The notes: generated from the letters alone by a model not told the origin. Counted from the first letter of the stretch, positions 24,017 to 33,145 are shown. The stretch is DNA of 34,652 nucleotides from an uncultured Lachnospiraceae bacterium (GCA_946403075.1 CAMIYN010000024.1:1-34652), one strand, 5' to 3'. Made by a program: numbers and translations.

Positions 24017-27000
24017 TTAGCCTCTTCCAAAATCTGATTTAATTATATCCCATGCAGCATCCATAGTAAAATGTTTATTTATTTCCTTTCTTGCAAAAAA
24101 TGATAACTTTTCAAGTTCTTCAAAATTATCATAAAGCTTAACTATTTCGTATGCAAATTCTTGTGCATGGTCTTTTATTTTCATAAATTTTTCTGCATTT
24201 TTTATTCCCTCTGCTCCACAACTTGTAGTGATTATGGCTGAGCCCTTACTCATTGCTTCTACTATCTTGCCTTTTATTCCTGCACCATATCTAAGTGGTG
24301 CTATCACTATTCTCGCACTTTTGTATAATTCATTTAACTGTTCATCCGAAACATATCCATAAAAATTATAATTTTCTTTACTACATATTTCTTTTACTTC
24401 TTCTGTTGCATTTGACCCCACTACGGTTAATTTTATCATTGAGTTTCTTGCATTAATTCTTGGTAAAATGGACTCATCAAACCACTTCAATGCATCAACA
24501 TTAGGTTTATGTGAAAATCCACCTACAAATAGAATATCTTTTGTATTGTTAAAATCTCTTTTTCCCATTGAAACTTCATTATACATATATGCATTTATTT
24601 CTTTTACAGTTAATTTTTCATCAACACTTCTTATTTCCTCTATTTCTGTAATAGATGGATAATATGATACATCAGCTCTATACATCAATGCATATTCTAA
24701 ATTTCTATAATACTTTGACTCATTTAGGATACTACTATCTTTATTCAAATCATACTCTCTCATTAGTCGCATATAGTGAAGGTCATGTCCATAAAAAATA
24801 ATTTTACTCTCCATATACTCTTTTATAAAATCTATATACTTTATTGCTATATGTGGTCTACTCAAAAAAACATACTCTATATTTTTTCTGTTTTGTTTTA
24901 GAAAATCCCATATATCTGTCTGCAATTCATTTCCATATAAAACTTCTACTCCCATCTGCTGCAATACTTCTCCATATGGTGATTGAAGTAAAAAATTATC
25001 TCCTAAAAATTTCACTATAAAGCCTTTCATCAAAAACATTCTTATATAAGAAAAAATAGTTTTACTCCCTGCATCTTTATCCCAAGTTGGCACATAATGG
25101 TCTATAAATAAAATCGTCTTTTTTTGAAAATTCCTCTCTCTCGCCTTAAAGAAATTTGGATTGTTTCCTGCAGGGTATTGATTGATTAGGACACTGTCCC
25201 ATTTTTCTTTTAATTTTTTTACATTTTCTACTTGATATGATTTTAAACTTGTCTTGTCATTTACATCAAGTCCATTTGATATCCCCTCATAGTGGATTAC
25301 TTCGCTCATTGGCTGATACATAACTTTCATACCAAATTCTCTAACACTAAATGCCAAATCACTATCTTCACAGTATGCAGGGGCAAATCTTTCATCAAAT
25401 CCACCTATTTCATCCCACAAACTTTTTCGTATCATTATTGCAGCACCTGATATATAATCAACTTCTTTTATATAATTAAATTTATAATCAGTAGGATTTT
25501 GCCCCCTACCATAATTTGCACCTGTTCCATCGCTCCAAATAATTCCACCTGCCTCTTGCAATATACCATTTGGATATATTAATTTGCTACCTACCATTCC
25601 TATTGTTATATCTCTTTCTATCAATTCATACAAACTATATATTGCATTTTCTTTTAATTCTGTATCGTTATTTAGGAAAAATATATATTTCCCTCTTGCA
25701 AGTTTTGCTGCCTTGTTACAATTTTTTAAAAATCCCAAATTTTCACTATTTCTACTAACTATAATATTACTAACATATTTTTTTATATTTTTGGTAGTGT
25801 CAGTTGAATTATCATCTGCAAGGATTACTTCATAGGGAGTTTTATTATTGTCAACTGTTGTCATTATTGAATAGAGACATTTATAAGTATATCTAATATT
25901 ATTAAAAGTTGGTATAACTATTGACACAACAACACTATCATTTTTAGGAAAATCTACTTTTCCACAATCAAAATATGCATCACCTATAAAAAAGTCTCCC
26001 TTTATTCTATTTCTTCCCTTGCTAGTAAAAAATACTTTCATCATTTTTAGTGGGTGTCTAAAAGTTCTATATATATATTTAAATATTTTCCTTCTAATGG
26101 TTTCTTCTGGCAATATTTTCTTTGCTGCATTTTTTATTTTTCTCAAAATTTTATAAATTACTGCTTCTCTCTTGTGAAAAAAATCAACTTGCTTTGAAAG
26201 TTCTGTGTTTTCTATTTTTAAATTTTTTATAATGCTCTCAAGATTGTTAACATGAATATTTGTAAGTCTAATAGTTTCATTTTGCCTAAATGTTAAATGG
26301 TCAAGTGCATTATCTCCTCCAACAATTCTATCAACCTTATCCTTCATCCTTTCATATTGATTTTTTATGTAATAATAGCTTGATACATTCATTTTGTTTT
26401 CGTGATATTTCAAACTATCAGTTATATTTATATTACCATGCACTTCCTTTTGAAAAAAGTTTTCTGCTTCTTCGTATCTCTCTACATCTTCTCTACTAAT
26501 CAAAAAAACACTTAGCATATTATTAAATGATGTAAATTTTAGATACTGATTATATGCCTTATAAAAATATTTAAGTATTCTATATTGCAAAAAACTTACT
26601 TCGATAGTATCTTCTCTAATCCACTCTCCATCTATTACATATATTTCATTATTTTTGATTATAGCATTTGAAAAAAGTGCATCTATATTATATCTATCTA
26701 TTAGTCCTGAGTTTTTGCCTATCAGGATATCCATATATTTTTTTATAATCTTTACATCATCTTCACCATTTTTTATTTTCTCTATTATGTATTTTGATAA
26801 CAACTCACCCTCTATGTATTCATAACTTACATATGCTCTCTTTTCTCCACCGTTTTCTATAAATCCTTTCTCAAAAGGTTTTAGCATTTTTATATTTTTA
26901 TTATCTATCAAATCTACTTTATCATTCAAATTTTTTACATGTTCATTTGCATCGTTTGTTGTTGCTGTCTTTTTTACAATTCTTTTTTTATTTACTTCTT

Positions 27001-27805
27001 CGATACTTGTTGATAGTGCATATTTTTTTAATCTATCAATATTATATTTTATATATATTAAATCTGTGTTTATTTTAGAGTTTTTACTAAATATAATTAA
27101 ATATGAAGCCGTATATTCTATAAACTTGTTTATCGCAATTAAATTTCTCACTTTTTGGTCTTCATCATCAAGAGTTGGCAAATATTTTTCACTGTATATT
27201 CTTATAGGAAAATTTTTTTCAGGCATCGGGAAAAATATTTTCATATTTGAATTTTTATATATAGACTTTAAATATTTTTCTGCTTCTTTTATATCATCAT
27301 AAGAAAAATAGGCAAGATTTTCATCTATCTTTTCACCCATTATCAAATCTATACTTAAATTATTATCAAATGCAAAAATGACTTCGCCATCATCAGTCCA
27401 CTGATTCACTATTTTTTCCAAAAATAATGACAATTTATTTTCTTCACAACTTTCAAAAATTTTTTTTGTAAGAGTTGGAATTATCAAAAAATCATATTTT
27501 ACTACTGTCTCTTTTAAATTCTCATCATAGTTTTCGACCTTGCTACCGTCTACATATCTATTATAAAAATTAACATTTTTTTCTATTTCGGCATATTTTA
27601 TATTTTCTCTATACTCTCTACTCTCAAACATTACATCCAATTGTTTTACTCTTTTTGCTATGGGATTTATCAAATTTTCATCGCAATCACCCAATATCAA
27701 AATTGTAGTATCTTTTTCTAATGATGTTTTTTTATTATAGAAATGATACCACTCTACCATGTTTATACTATATTTATGTTTTAATATGTTTATCTCTTGA
27801 TTCAT
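24017..27805 (-). CDS. Multidomain glycosyltransferase (methyltransferase-like, kinase-like, GT2, GT4)
   Basis: A 1262-residue protein. Residues ~1-240 look like a degraded Rossmann/methyltransferase domain (ILILGDCDENL); ~310-430 resemble a kinase-like fold (YVSYEYIEGELLSKYI; IYVIDGEWI); ~500-560 is a predicted coiled coil. A GT2 domain follows (about 627-860) with VSIVIPTFNN, ADDNSTDTT, FFLNNDTEL and CEDSDL, then a GT4 domain (about 895-1262) with GGFSHKPNVDAL and APLRYGAGIKGKIVEAMSKG. Such fusions build capsule, O-antigen or S-layer glycan chains, each GT adding its own sugar. The gene starts just after the ABC ATPase, suggesting chain synthesis and export are coupled. The N-terminal fold assignments are tentative. 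Confidence 0.88.
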   Translation of the reverse strand: MNQEINILKHKYSINMVEWYHFYNKKTSLEKDTTILILGDCDENLINPIAKRVKQLDVMFESREYRENIKYAEIEKNVNFYNRYVDGSKVENYDENLKETVVKYDFLIIPTLTKKIFESCEENKLSLFLEKIVNQWTDDGEVIFAFDNNLSIDLIMGEKIDENLAYFSYDDIKEAEKYLKSIYKNSNMKIFFPMPEKNFPIRIYSEKYLPTLDDEDQKVRNLIAINKFIEYTASYLIIFSKNSKINTDLIYIKYNIDRLKKYALSTSIEEVNKKRIVKKTATTNDANEHVKNLNDKVDLIDNKNIKMLKPFEKGFIENGGEKRAYVSYEYIEGELLSKYIIEKIKNGEDDVKIIKKYMDILIGKNSGLIDRYNIDALFSNAIIKNNEIYVIDGEWIREDTIEVSFLQYRILKYFYKAYNQYLKFTSFNNMLSVFLISREDVERYEEAENFFQKEVHGNINITDSLKYHENKMNVSSYYYIKNQYERMKDKVDRIVGGDNALDHLTFRQNETIRLTNIHVNNLESIIKNLKIENTELSKQVDFFHKREAVIYKILRKIKNAAKKILPEETIRRKIFKYIYRTFRHPLKMMKVFFTSKGRNRIKGDFFIGDAYFDCGKVDFPKNDSVVVSIVIPTFNNIRYTYKCLYSIMTTVDNNKTPYEVILADDNSTDTTKNIKKYVSNIIVSRNSENLGFLKNCNKAAKLARGKYIFFLNNDTELKENAIYSLYELIERDITIGMVGSKLIYPNGILQEAGGIIWSDGTGANYGRGQNPTDYKFNYIKEVDYISGAAIMIRKSLWDEIGGFDERFAPAYCEDSDLAFSVREFGMKVMYQPMSEVIHYEGISNGLDVNDKTSLKSYQVENVKKLKEKWDSVLINQYPAGNNPNFFKARERNFQKKTILFIDHYVPTWDKDAGSKTIFSYIRMFLMKGFIVKFLGDNFLLQSPYGEVLQQMGVEVLYGNELQTDIWDFLKQNRKNIEYVFLSRPHIAIKYIDFIKEYMESKIIFYGHDLHYMRLMREYDLNKDSSILNESKYYRNLEYALMYRADVSYYPSITEIEEIRSVDEKLTVKEINAYMYNEVSMGKRDFNNTKDILFVGGFSHKPNVDALKWFDESILPRINARNSMIKLTVVGSNATEEVKEICSKENYNFYGYVSDEQLNELYKSARIVIAPLRYGAGIKGKIVEAMSKGSAIITTSCGAEGIKNAEKFMKIKDHAQEFAYEIVKLYDNFEELEKLSFFARKEINKHFTMDAAWDIIKSDFGRG

Positions 27806-27806
27806 A

Positions 27807-29108
27807 TTATTTATATTTTTTAATTTTTACTTTACTCTCCATATCATAGATGCCAACAGTATTTTTATTTGCCATTACTACTATACTTAAAATATCATAC
27901 ATCCTATGCCTAACTATAAAATTGTTTTCTTCAAAAGATGTGCAAGATATTGATAATAAATATTCTCCACCTTGCAAATTCATTTTTTGAGTAAAACTTA
28001 CTTCATATATATCTCCTGCATCCCCTATTCCTGTATCTACCATTTCATACATCGTATTTGTTCCTGTCAAATCATTTCCTGTTTTATCTTTTATAGTGTA
28101 TGTAAAAATTGGATTTTTAACTTTTTTATTTATTTTTATTTTCTCTCTTATCGTAAACATTTCACCTTTTACTAATACCGAACTCAAATTTTCTTTTTCA
28201 TCAAACACACCAAAGTCAATAATCTCAACTGTGTTATCTCCATATATATTACTTTTTTCATTTATAACCATTTCACTCTTCCAAGTCTTTTTTGTATTTT
28301 TTGTATCAAGATTTCCTGTTTTATTTACACTCATTGCATTGTTTTCAAAATTATCTATTTCTTTATCTTCTACAAAATGACCTGCCAATATTTTTTTATA
28401 CAAATCTATCATATCATGAGGATTTCCCTCTGCTATTTTTTTTCCACTATTTAAAACAATAGCCTTGTCACAAAATCTCATAACTGCTCCTAAGTCATGT
28501 GTGACTAAAAGGATAGTCGTTCCTTTCTTTTTTAATTCCTCCATTCTCTTATAACATTTTGCTTGAAAAAATATATCTCCTACTGATAAAGCCTCATCCA
28601 CTATCAAAATATCTGGTTCTACTGCAATGGATAGTGAAAAGGCAAGCCTTACAAACATTCCACTCGAGTATAGTTTCACAGGTCTATATATAAAATCACC
28701 AATATCTGCAAATTCTATTATAGAATTAATTTTTTCATCCATTTCTTGCTTTGAGTAACCCATCATTAATCCATTTAAATATATATTTTCTATCCCTGTA
28801 TATTCAACATTAAACCCTGCTCCCAACTCAAGAAGTGCTGCTATTTTTCCATTAATTGCTACTTCTCCACTTGTTTTACTCAATACTCCTGTTATTATTT
28901 TTAATATAGTTGATTTTCCAGAACCATTTATTCCAATTATCCCTACTGCTTCACCTTTTTTTATATTAAAAGAAACTTCTTTTAATGCATAAAAAATAGT
29001 ATGATAAGACTTTCGTGGGATTCTCACCAATTCTTTTAAAATATCTATAGGCTTATTGTATAGCTTATAAACCTTTGATACATTATTAACTCTTATTGCT
29101 TCTTCCAT
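27807..29108 (-). CDS. Polysaccharide ABC exporter ATPase (Wzt/TagH-like) with C-terminal glycan-binding-like domain
   Basis: ATPase subunit of an ABC exporter for surface polysaccharide. The 433-residue protein has Walker A GINGSGKST (59-67), the family segment LLELGAGFNVEYTGIENIYLNG, signature YSSGM (147-151), Walker B ILIVDEA (167-173) and H-loop THD. Residues ~285-425 form an extra domain like the Wzt C-terminal domain, which in known systems recognises the modified end of the glycan. The cognate permease (Wzm/TagG) is not in this window, although the pair is usually adjacent. The glycosyltransferase gene follows at once. Confidence 0.9.
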   Translation of the reverse strand: MEEAIRVNNVSKVYKLYNKPIDILKELVRIPRKSYHTIFYALKEVSFNIKKGEAVGIIGINGSGKSTILKIITGVLSKTSGEVAINGKIAALLELGAGFNVEYTGIENIYLNGLMMGYSKQEMDEKINSIIEFADIGDFIYRPVKLYSSGMFVRLAFSLSIAVEPDILIVDEALSVGDIFFQAKCYKRMEELKKKGTTILLVTHDLGAVMRFCDKAIVLNSGKKIAEGNPHDMIDLYKKILAGHFVEDKEIDNFENNAMSVNKTGNLDTKNTKKTWKSEMVINEKSNIYGDNTVEIIDFGVFDEKENLSSVLVKGEMFTIREKIKINKKVKNPIFTYTIKDKTGNDLTGTNTMYEMVDTGIGDAGDIYEVSFTQKMNLQGGEYLLSISCTSFEENNFIVRHRMYDILSIVVMANKNTVGIYDMESKVKIKKYK

Positions 29109-29124
29109 AGGATACCAAATTTAC

Positions 29125-29153
29125 ATTATAATACATATTTTTTGCCTTTACAA
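29125..29153 (-). promoter_or_regulatory. Candidate promoter for the glycan operon
   Basis: On the minus strand TTGTAA (29148-29153), 17 nt, TATAAT (29125-29130). It would start transcription about 10 nt before the ABC ATPase ATG, giving a very short leader without a Shine-Dalgarno site. The -35 overlaps the end of the lysozyme gene. Confidence 0.4.
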
Positions 29154-30170
29154 ATCACTATTCTTTTTGAGCCACACATTCAAATCAACATTTCCTTCTA
29201 TTCCATCGACTATTCCTGATGATGTAAATTGCCAATAAGTAAAATGATATGGTGTCTGTGGAAATTTTTCATAATCAGCATACCATATCTCATAATCATT
29301 TAATTTTGACATATCAAAATAATAATCTTCCCACACAAGATTTGAATATATTGCTGTCTTATATCCCCTTGCTCTCACATAATCACAAAAAGCTATAGCA
29401 TTTTTTGTAAACTGCTCACCTCTCACATCATCTGTCCTTGAAACTTCTGTCTTTATTGTCTCGGGATCAAAAACAAGTGGTAAGTCAAGTTCTATATCGC
29501 TAAGTAAATCAATACTAAATTTTGCTTCTTCCAATGCTTCATTAGCATTTGTTGCCTGAGAAAACACATAGGCTCCTATTTTTAATCCTGCACTTTTTGC
29601 ATTTTTCATATTTTCCAAAGCCTTTTCATCTACATTTAGAGAACCTCTATATCCATAACCTCTATACATAATTCTAATAAAAGCAAATTCAAAACCTGCA
29701 TTTTTTACTTTCTGCCAGTCAATATCTCTGTTGTGATGCGACACATCTACACCATAAGACATTTCATATCCCTTTGGGGCAAATCCATCATACACACTAC
29801 CTTTCCACTCATATTCATTTTTATTAACATTTGAATCAACCAAGAGCCCTCTTATATTTCCACTGACATCTCTATATTGCATTTCCCCTTCATTTATAGT
29901 CTCTGCTTGATAACTATAATATTTTACACTATGCCTTCCATTAGTATAAGATTTACTCTCTACAACATTATATTCTTGATATTTTTCTGTGCTTATATCA
30001 AATTTTGCTTTTTTTATATTATTTGTTTCATTCTCTTCTTCATTTTTTAATTGTTCTTCACTATTTATCTTTTTAGCATTTCTTTCATAACTTCTCTTTT
30101 TTTCTGCCATTATCCCAAAAAGTAAAATGAGTAAAAATAATATCATTAATTGTATTTTTATTTTTTTCAT
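29148..30170 (-). CDS. GH25 lysozyme-family protein, membrane-anchored
   Basis: A 340-residue protein with an N-terminal membrane segment (about 6-20), a low-complexity linker (~25-120) and a GH25 muramidase domain (~138-335). Family landmarks are GVDVSHHN (Asp142), AFIRIMYRG, KIGAYVFSQA, PLVFDPET (Asp235, Glu237; the usual motif is DxE), and WYADY with YWQFTSSG near the end. GH25 enzymes cleave the MurNAc-GlcNAc bond of peptidoglycan. It lies upstream of the glycan operon, 39 nt from the ABC gene, on the same strand, and may remodel the wall where glycan is attached. No strong Shine-Dalgarno is seen before the ATG. Confidence 0.9.
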   Translation of the reverse strand: MKKIKIQLMILFLLILLFGIMAEKKRSYERNAKKINSEEQLKNEEENETNNIKKAKFDISTEKYQEYNVVESKSYTNGRHSVKYYSYQAETINEGEMQYRDVSGNIRGLLVDSNVNKNEYEWKGSVYDGFAPKGYEMSYGVDVSHHNRDIDWQKVKNAGFEFAFIRIMYRGYGYRGSLNVDEKALENMKNAKSAGLKIGAYVFSQATNANEALEEAKFSIDLLSDIELDLPLVFDPETIKTEVSRTDDVRGEQFTKNAIAFCDYVRARGYKTAIYSNLVWEDYYFDMSKLNDYEIWYADYEKFPQTPYHFTYWQFTSSGIVDGIEGNVDLNVWLKKNSDL

Positions 30171-30413
30171 ATTTTTCTTAAATAATATAGGTCTTTATTT
30201 ATAAATATATATCTATATTATATTTCCTTTCTTATTATTTTTTTGATACTATCTAAAAAATCTTATTCTTAAATTTAATAAATAAAAATAGATTCCATAG
30301 GAAAACTTATCTAAAAACTAGGATTTTATAAACTATTTTATATTTTACCAAAAATATTTGACTTTTACAAATTTATATTATGTATAACCTAAAATTTTTA
30401 TTTTTTATGCTTA

Positions 30414-30442
30414 TTGACATTATCATATTTATTTTTTATACT
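30414..30442 (+). promoter_or_regulatory. Promoter of the lysine-riboswitch transcript
   Basis: TTGACA (30414-30419), 17 nt, TATACT (30437-30442): a near-consensus promoter that starts transcription around 30449, just before the riboswitch. Nothing is recognised between 30171 and 30413. Confidence 0.8.
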
Positions 30443-30454
30443 CTTTATAGTCTT

Positions 30455-30610
30455 TATAGATAGAGGTGCGATGAGGACTGAATATCTTATTAAAAGTGGC
30501 AACTTAGATATTTGAGCCGATTCGCCGAATGTATATTATAGGCATATTTTATACATGGTATATGAGAGAATATCTTTTATACTGTCACGATATCGTGGAG
30601 AGCTATCATA
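30455..30610 (+). promoter_or_regulatory. Lysine riboswitch (L box) aptamer
   Basis: Conserved L-box segments occur in order: GATAGAGGTGCGA at the 5' side, GCCGATTCGCCGAA in the middle, ACTGTCAC, and GTGGAGAGCTATC at the 3' side. GATAG and CTATC close helix P1, and GTCACGATATCGTGG gives a neat hairpin next to the core. The aptamer binds lysine. CATAATT just after P1 (30607-30613) can pair with the left arm of the downstream terminator, giving a plausible antiterminator, so lysine would switch the transporter gene off. Confidence 0.88.
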
Positions 30611-30643
30611 ATTATAAAATTTTATGTTTTTCTATATTTTTTT

Positions 30644-30676
30644 ATCAATTATGGTTGCTCATAATTGATTTTTTTT
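30644..30676 (+). terminator. Riboswitch intrinsic terminator
   Basis: Perfect 10-bp stem ATCAATTATG / CATAATTGAT with a 6-nt loop and a run of eight T, ending where the ribosome site AGGAGG begins. It is the off-state of the lysine riboswitch. Confidence 0.88.
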
Positions 30677-30691
30677 AGGAGGAAAAAATTT

Positions 30692-32182
30692 ATGTATGGA
30701 ACTTTTTGGGCACTTGTCCCAGCACTTATTGCTATTCTTTTAGCACTTATTACAAAAGAGGTTTATTCATCTCTATTTATAGGAATTGTTATAGGTGCCT
30801 TGTTTTACTCTAATTTTAGCATTGCAGGAACTGTGACACATGTGATCGATGATGGGCTTTTATCTGTTTTAACAGATAAATACAATGTTGGTATTTTATT
30901 ATTTCTCGTTATGCTTGGTATCCTTGTTACTTTAATAAATAAAAGTGGTGGTTCTAAAGCATTTGGAAATTGGGCAAGTAAAAATATCAAATCAAAAACT
31001 GGTGCAATGCTTGCAACAATTTTACTCGGTATTTTAATTTTTATTGATGACTATTTTAACTGTCTAACTGTTGGTTCAGTTATGAGACCACTAACTGACA
31101 AACATAAAATTTCAAGAGTAAAACTTGCTTATCTAATAGATGCTACTGCTGCACCTGTCTGCATAATAGCACCTATATCAAGTTGGGCTGCTGCTGTATC
31201 AAGTTATATAAAAACAGATAATGGTTTAGCACTATTTATAAATGCTATTCCTTATAATTATTATGCAATCTTTACTTTAACTATGCTTGTTATTATTTCA
31301 TTTTTTAATTTTGATTTTAAATCTATGAAAAAATTTGAAGAAAAAGCAGAAAAAGGTGATTTAAGTATTGTCAATACTTTATCTGTTAGTGAACAATCTT
31401 CGACAGATGGAAATGTTTATGATCTGATTATTCCAATAATTGTTTTAATTGTTTTTTGTGTTTTTGGAATGATTTATTCAGGAGGATTTTTTAATCCCGA
31501 AGAACCTAAATCACTTGTGACTGCTTTTGCAGATAGTGATGCATCAGTTGGTTTAGTAATTGGTTCTATGTTTTCACTAATTATAACTATTATTTATTAT
31601 TTATGTAGAAAAGTTATTTCTTTCAAATCTTGTATGGACTCACTCGTTGAGGGAATTAAAAATATGTCTGCTGCTATTCTCATATTAACTTTTGCTTGGA
31701 CACTAAAAAGTATGACTGACTCTCTCGGTGTTAGTGTTTTTGTAGAAACTATCATTGGTTCAAATATAGAAAAATTCTCTATATTTATTCCATCTGTTGT
31801 ATTTTTAATCGGTGCTTTTATTTCATTTTCAACAGGCACTAGCTGGGGAACTTTTGGCATTTTACTTCCAATCGTTTATTCTATTTTTTCAGGAGTAGAT
31901 GAGACTTTACTTATTATGTCAATTTCTGCTTGTATGGCAGGTTCAGTTTTTGGAGATCACTGTTCACCAATTTCTGATACGACTATAATGTCAAGTGCTG
32001 GAGCACAATGCGAACATATACAACATGTAAATACACAACTTCCTTATGCTATATATGTTGCTATCATCTCTTTACTTTCATATATAGTTGCATCTCTTAC
32101 AAAGAGTGTTATTATTCCACTAATTTTTGGTTTTGTAGTTTTATTTGTATCTCTCTATTTACTAAAAAAATATGAAGAATAA
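30692..32182 (+). CDS. lysW: NhaC-superfamily transporter, probable lysine transporter LysW
   Basis: A 496-residue polytopic protein of the NhaC antiporter superfamily (FIDDYFNCLTVGSVMRPLTD, DATAAPVCIIAPISSWAA, SFSTGTSWGTFGILLPI, GSVFGDHCSPISDTTIMSSAG). By family alone it would be called a Na+/H+ antiporter. The lysine riboswitch in front shows it is controlled by lysine, as in the LysW group predicted in comparative studies of the L-box regulon, so lysine uptake is the better call. ATG 30692 follows AGGAGG (30677-30682) by 9 nt; an earlier in-frame start would lie inside the terminator. Direct evidence of substrate is lacking. Confidence 0.87.
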   Translation: MYGTFWALVPALIAILLALITKEVYSSLFIGIVIGALFYSNFSIAGTVTHVIDDGLLSVLTDKYNVGILLFLVMLGILVTLINKSGGSKAFGNWASKNIKSKTGAMLATILLGILIFIDDYFNCLTVGSVMRPLTDKHKISRVKLAYLIDATAAPVCIIAPISSWAAAVSSYIKTDNGLALFINAIPYNYYAIFTLTMLVIISFFNFDFKSMKKFEEKAEKGDLSIVNTLSVSEQSSTDGNVYDLIIPIIVLIVFCVFGMIYSGGFFNPEEPKSLVTAFADSDASVGLVIGSMFSLIITIIYYLCRKVISFKSCMDSLVEGIKNMSAAILILTFAWTLKSMTDSLGVSVFVETIIGSNIEKFSIFIPSVVFLIGAFISFSTGTSWGTFGILLPIVYSIFSGVDETLLIMSISACMAGSVFGDHCSPISDTTIMSSAGAQCEHIQHVNTQLPYAIYVAIISLLSYIVASLTKSVIIPLIFGFVVLFVSLYLLKKYEE

Positions 32183-32224
32183 TATAAAAATTTTTATAAA
32201 CTATTATCTACCCTTGCTAAATCA

Positions 32225-32253
32225 TTGACATTTTAATTACTTTGTGTTAATTT
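32225..32253 (+). promoter_or_regulatory. Candidate promoter for the DtxR-family gene
   Basis: TTGACA (32225-32230), 17 nt, TAATTT preceded by TG (extended -10). The start would fall just before the AGGGGG ribosome site, giving a very short leader. Confidence 0.5.
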
Positions 32254-32271
32254 ATGTTAAAGGGGGTGCTT

Positions 32272-32649
32272 ATGGATTTGCAAGAATCAAAAGAAGATTA
32301 CCTCGAAGCGATACTTGTAATAACAGAAAACCAACACTATGTTCGTTCTGTTGATATAGCAAAATTTTTACATGTATCAAAACCAAGTGTAACTTATGCC
32401 ACAAAACAACTTAAAGATTTAGGTTTTATTGATATGGATCCAAATGGCATGATTAGGTTAACTGAAACTGGCAAAAAAACTGCACAAAAAGTATGGGATA
32501 AGCACCAAATTCTCGGAAAGTTTTTTATGTTTTTGGGAGTAAATAAAGAGCAAGCCTTGATAGATGCCTGCAAAGTAGAACACGATTTATCTGATAAAAC
32601 TTTTAAGGCGATAAAAAATTTTATGAAAACAAACAAATTGATTATATAG
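32272..32649 (+). CDS. DtxR/MntR-family metal-dependent repressor
   Basis: A 125-residue regulator: winged helix-turn-helix (about 5-70, SVDIAKFLHVSKPSVTYATKQL) and a short metal-binding/dimer domain, without the SH3-like domain of long DtxR proteins, as in MntR. Predicted metal ligands are Asp9, Glu12, His78, Cys100, Glu103 and His104. Cys at position 100 (CKVEH) is as in the iron-sensing DtxR/IdeR site; MntR has Glu there. It is likely a metal-responsive repressor, perhaps of iron. ATG 32272 is chosen because AGGGGG (32261-32266) precedes it; an ATG six codons upstream has no ribosome site. Confidence 0.9.
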   Translation: MDLQESKEDYLEAILVITENQHYVRSVDIAKFLHVSKPSVTYATKQLKDLGFIDMDPNGMIRLTETGKKTAQKVWDKHQILGKFFMFLGVNKEQALIDACKVEHDLSDKTFKAIKNFMKTNKLII

Positions 32650-32675
32650 TTCATTAAAATTTTATAGTAATCTAA

Positions 32676-32720
32676 AAAAACCACATCTTTACAATATTAG
32701 AGATGTGGTTTTTATTTTTT
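32676..32720 (+). terminator. Terminator after the DtxR-family gene
   Basis: A 13-bp stem with CCACATCT / AGATGTGG at its core, A-run on the left and T-run on the right, and a 12-nt loop. It can act in both directions. Confidence 0.85.
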
Positions 32721-32737
32721 ATTATTTCTTTAGTATA

Positions 32738-33017
32738 TTAAGTAGCCCATCCACTTATAGAATTTTCATCATTTACTGATGTTTCTCCTCTTTTGATTTT
32801 ACTATTAGTCATATGACCTTTTTTATCTATAGAAAAATAACCTGTGTGAGTATTTTGTGCTTTTCCTATATTTTTAAAATACATTATATATCTATAATAT
32901 AATAAATTGGGTTCACCCATAAAATTTATTTAATTCAAACATTGTTTTTATATATGTAAAAGTTTTGCCTACACCAGTTTCCATTTCTATTGTTATATTA
33001 TAACATTTTTCACCATC
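32738..33017 (-). pseudogene. Remnant of a type III restriction enzyme (Res) gene
   Basis: Two fragments of one family remain in order. Minus-strand 33017-32916 encodes [20 protein letters not shown] and FELNKFYG, the Walker A region of type III restriction subunits (usual MxTGTGKT), with a TGA on each side. After the second stop, the frame to 32738 encodes GYFSIDKKGHMTNSKIKRGE, which resembles a Res segment normally well downstream of the P-loop, and soon stops. Almost all of the expected ~900-residue helicase/nuclease is gone, and no methylase gene is nearby. Family assignment is from recalled motifs. Confidence 0.6.
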
Positions 33018-33089
33018 TCAATATAAAAATATGTTCTCATAAAAATTGTTCAAAAAAGGGTTGTCAATCCAATAATTATAACATTAAAG

Positions 33090-33118
33090 CAATAATAAAA
33101 CTCACCAATTTAGTGAGT
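33090..33118 (-). terminator. Hairpin terminator after the second recombinase
   Basis: On the minus strand ACTCAC and GTGAGT form a 6-bp stem with a 7-nt loop, followed by TTTTATTATT. It lies 28 nt beyond the recombinase stop. Confidence 0.6.
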
Positions 33119-33145
33119 ATAATATTCTTTAATATATGAAGAAGT

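Noticed and set aside
30692..32182. Plain Na+/H+ antiporter NhaC
   Set aside because: Family motifs fit, but the lysine riboswitch in front argues for the LysW branch of the superfamily.
32184..32200. Terminator after the LysW gene
   Set aside because: TATAAAAATTTTTATA is a palindrome, but its stem is only A/T and no T-run follows; not convincing as a terminator.
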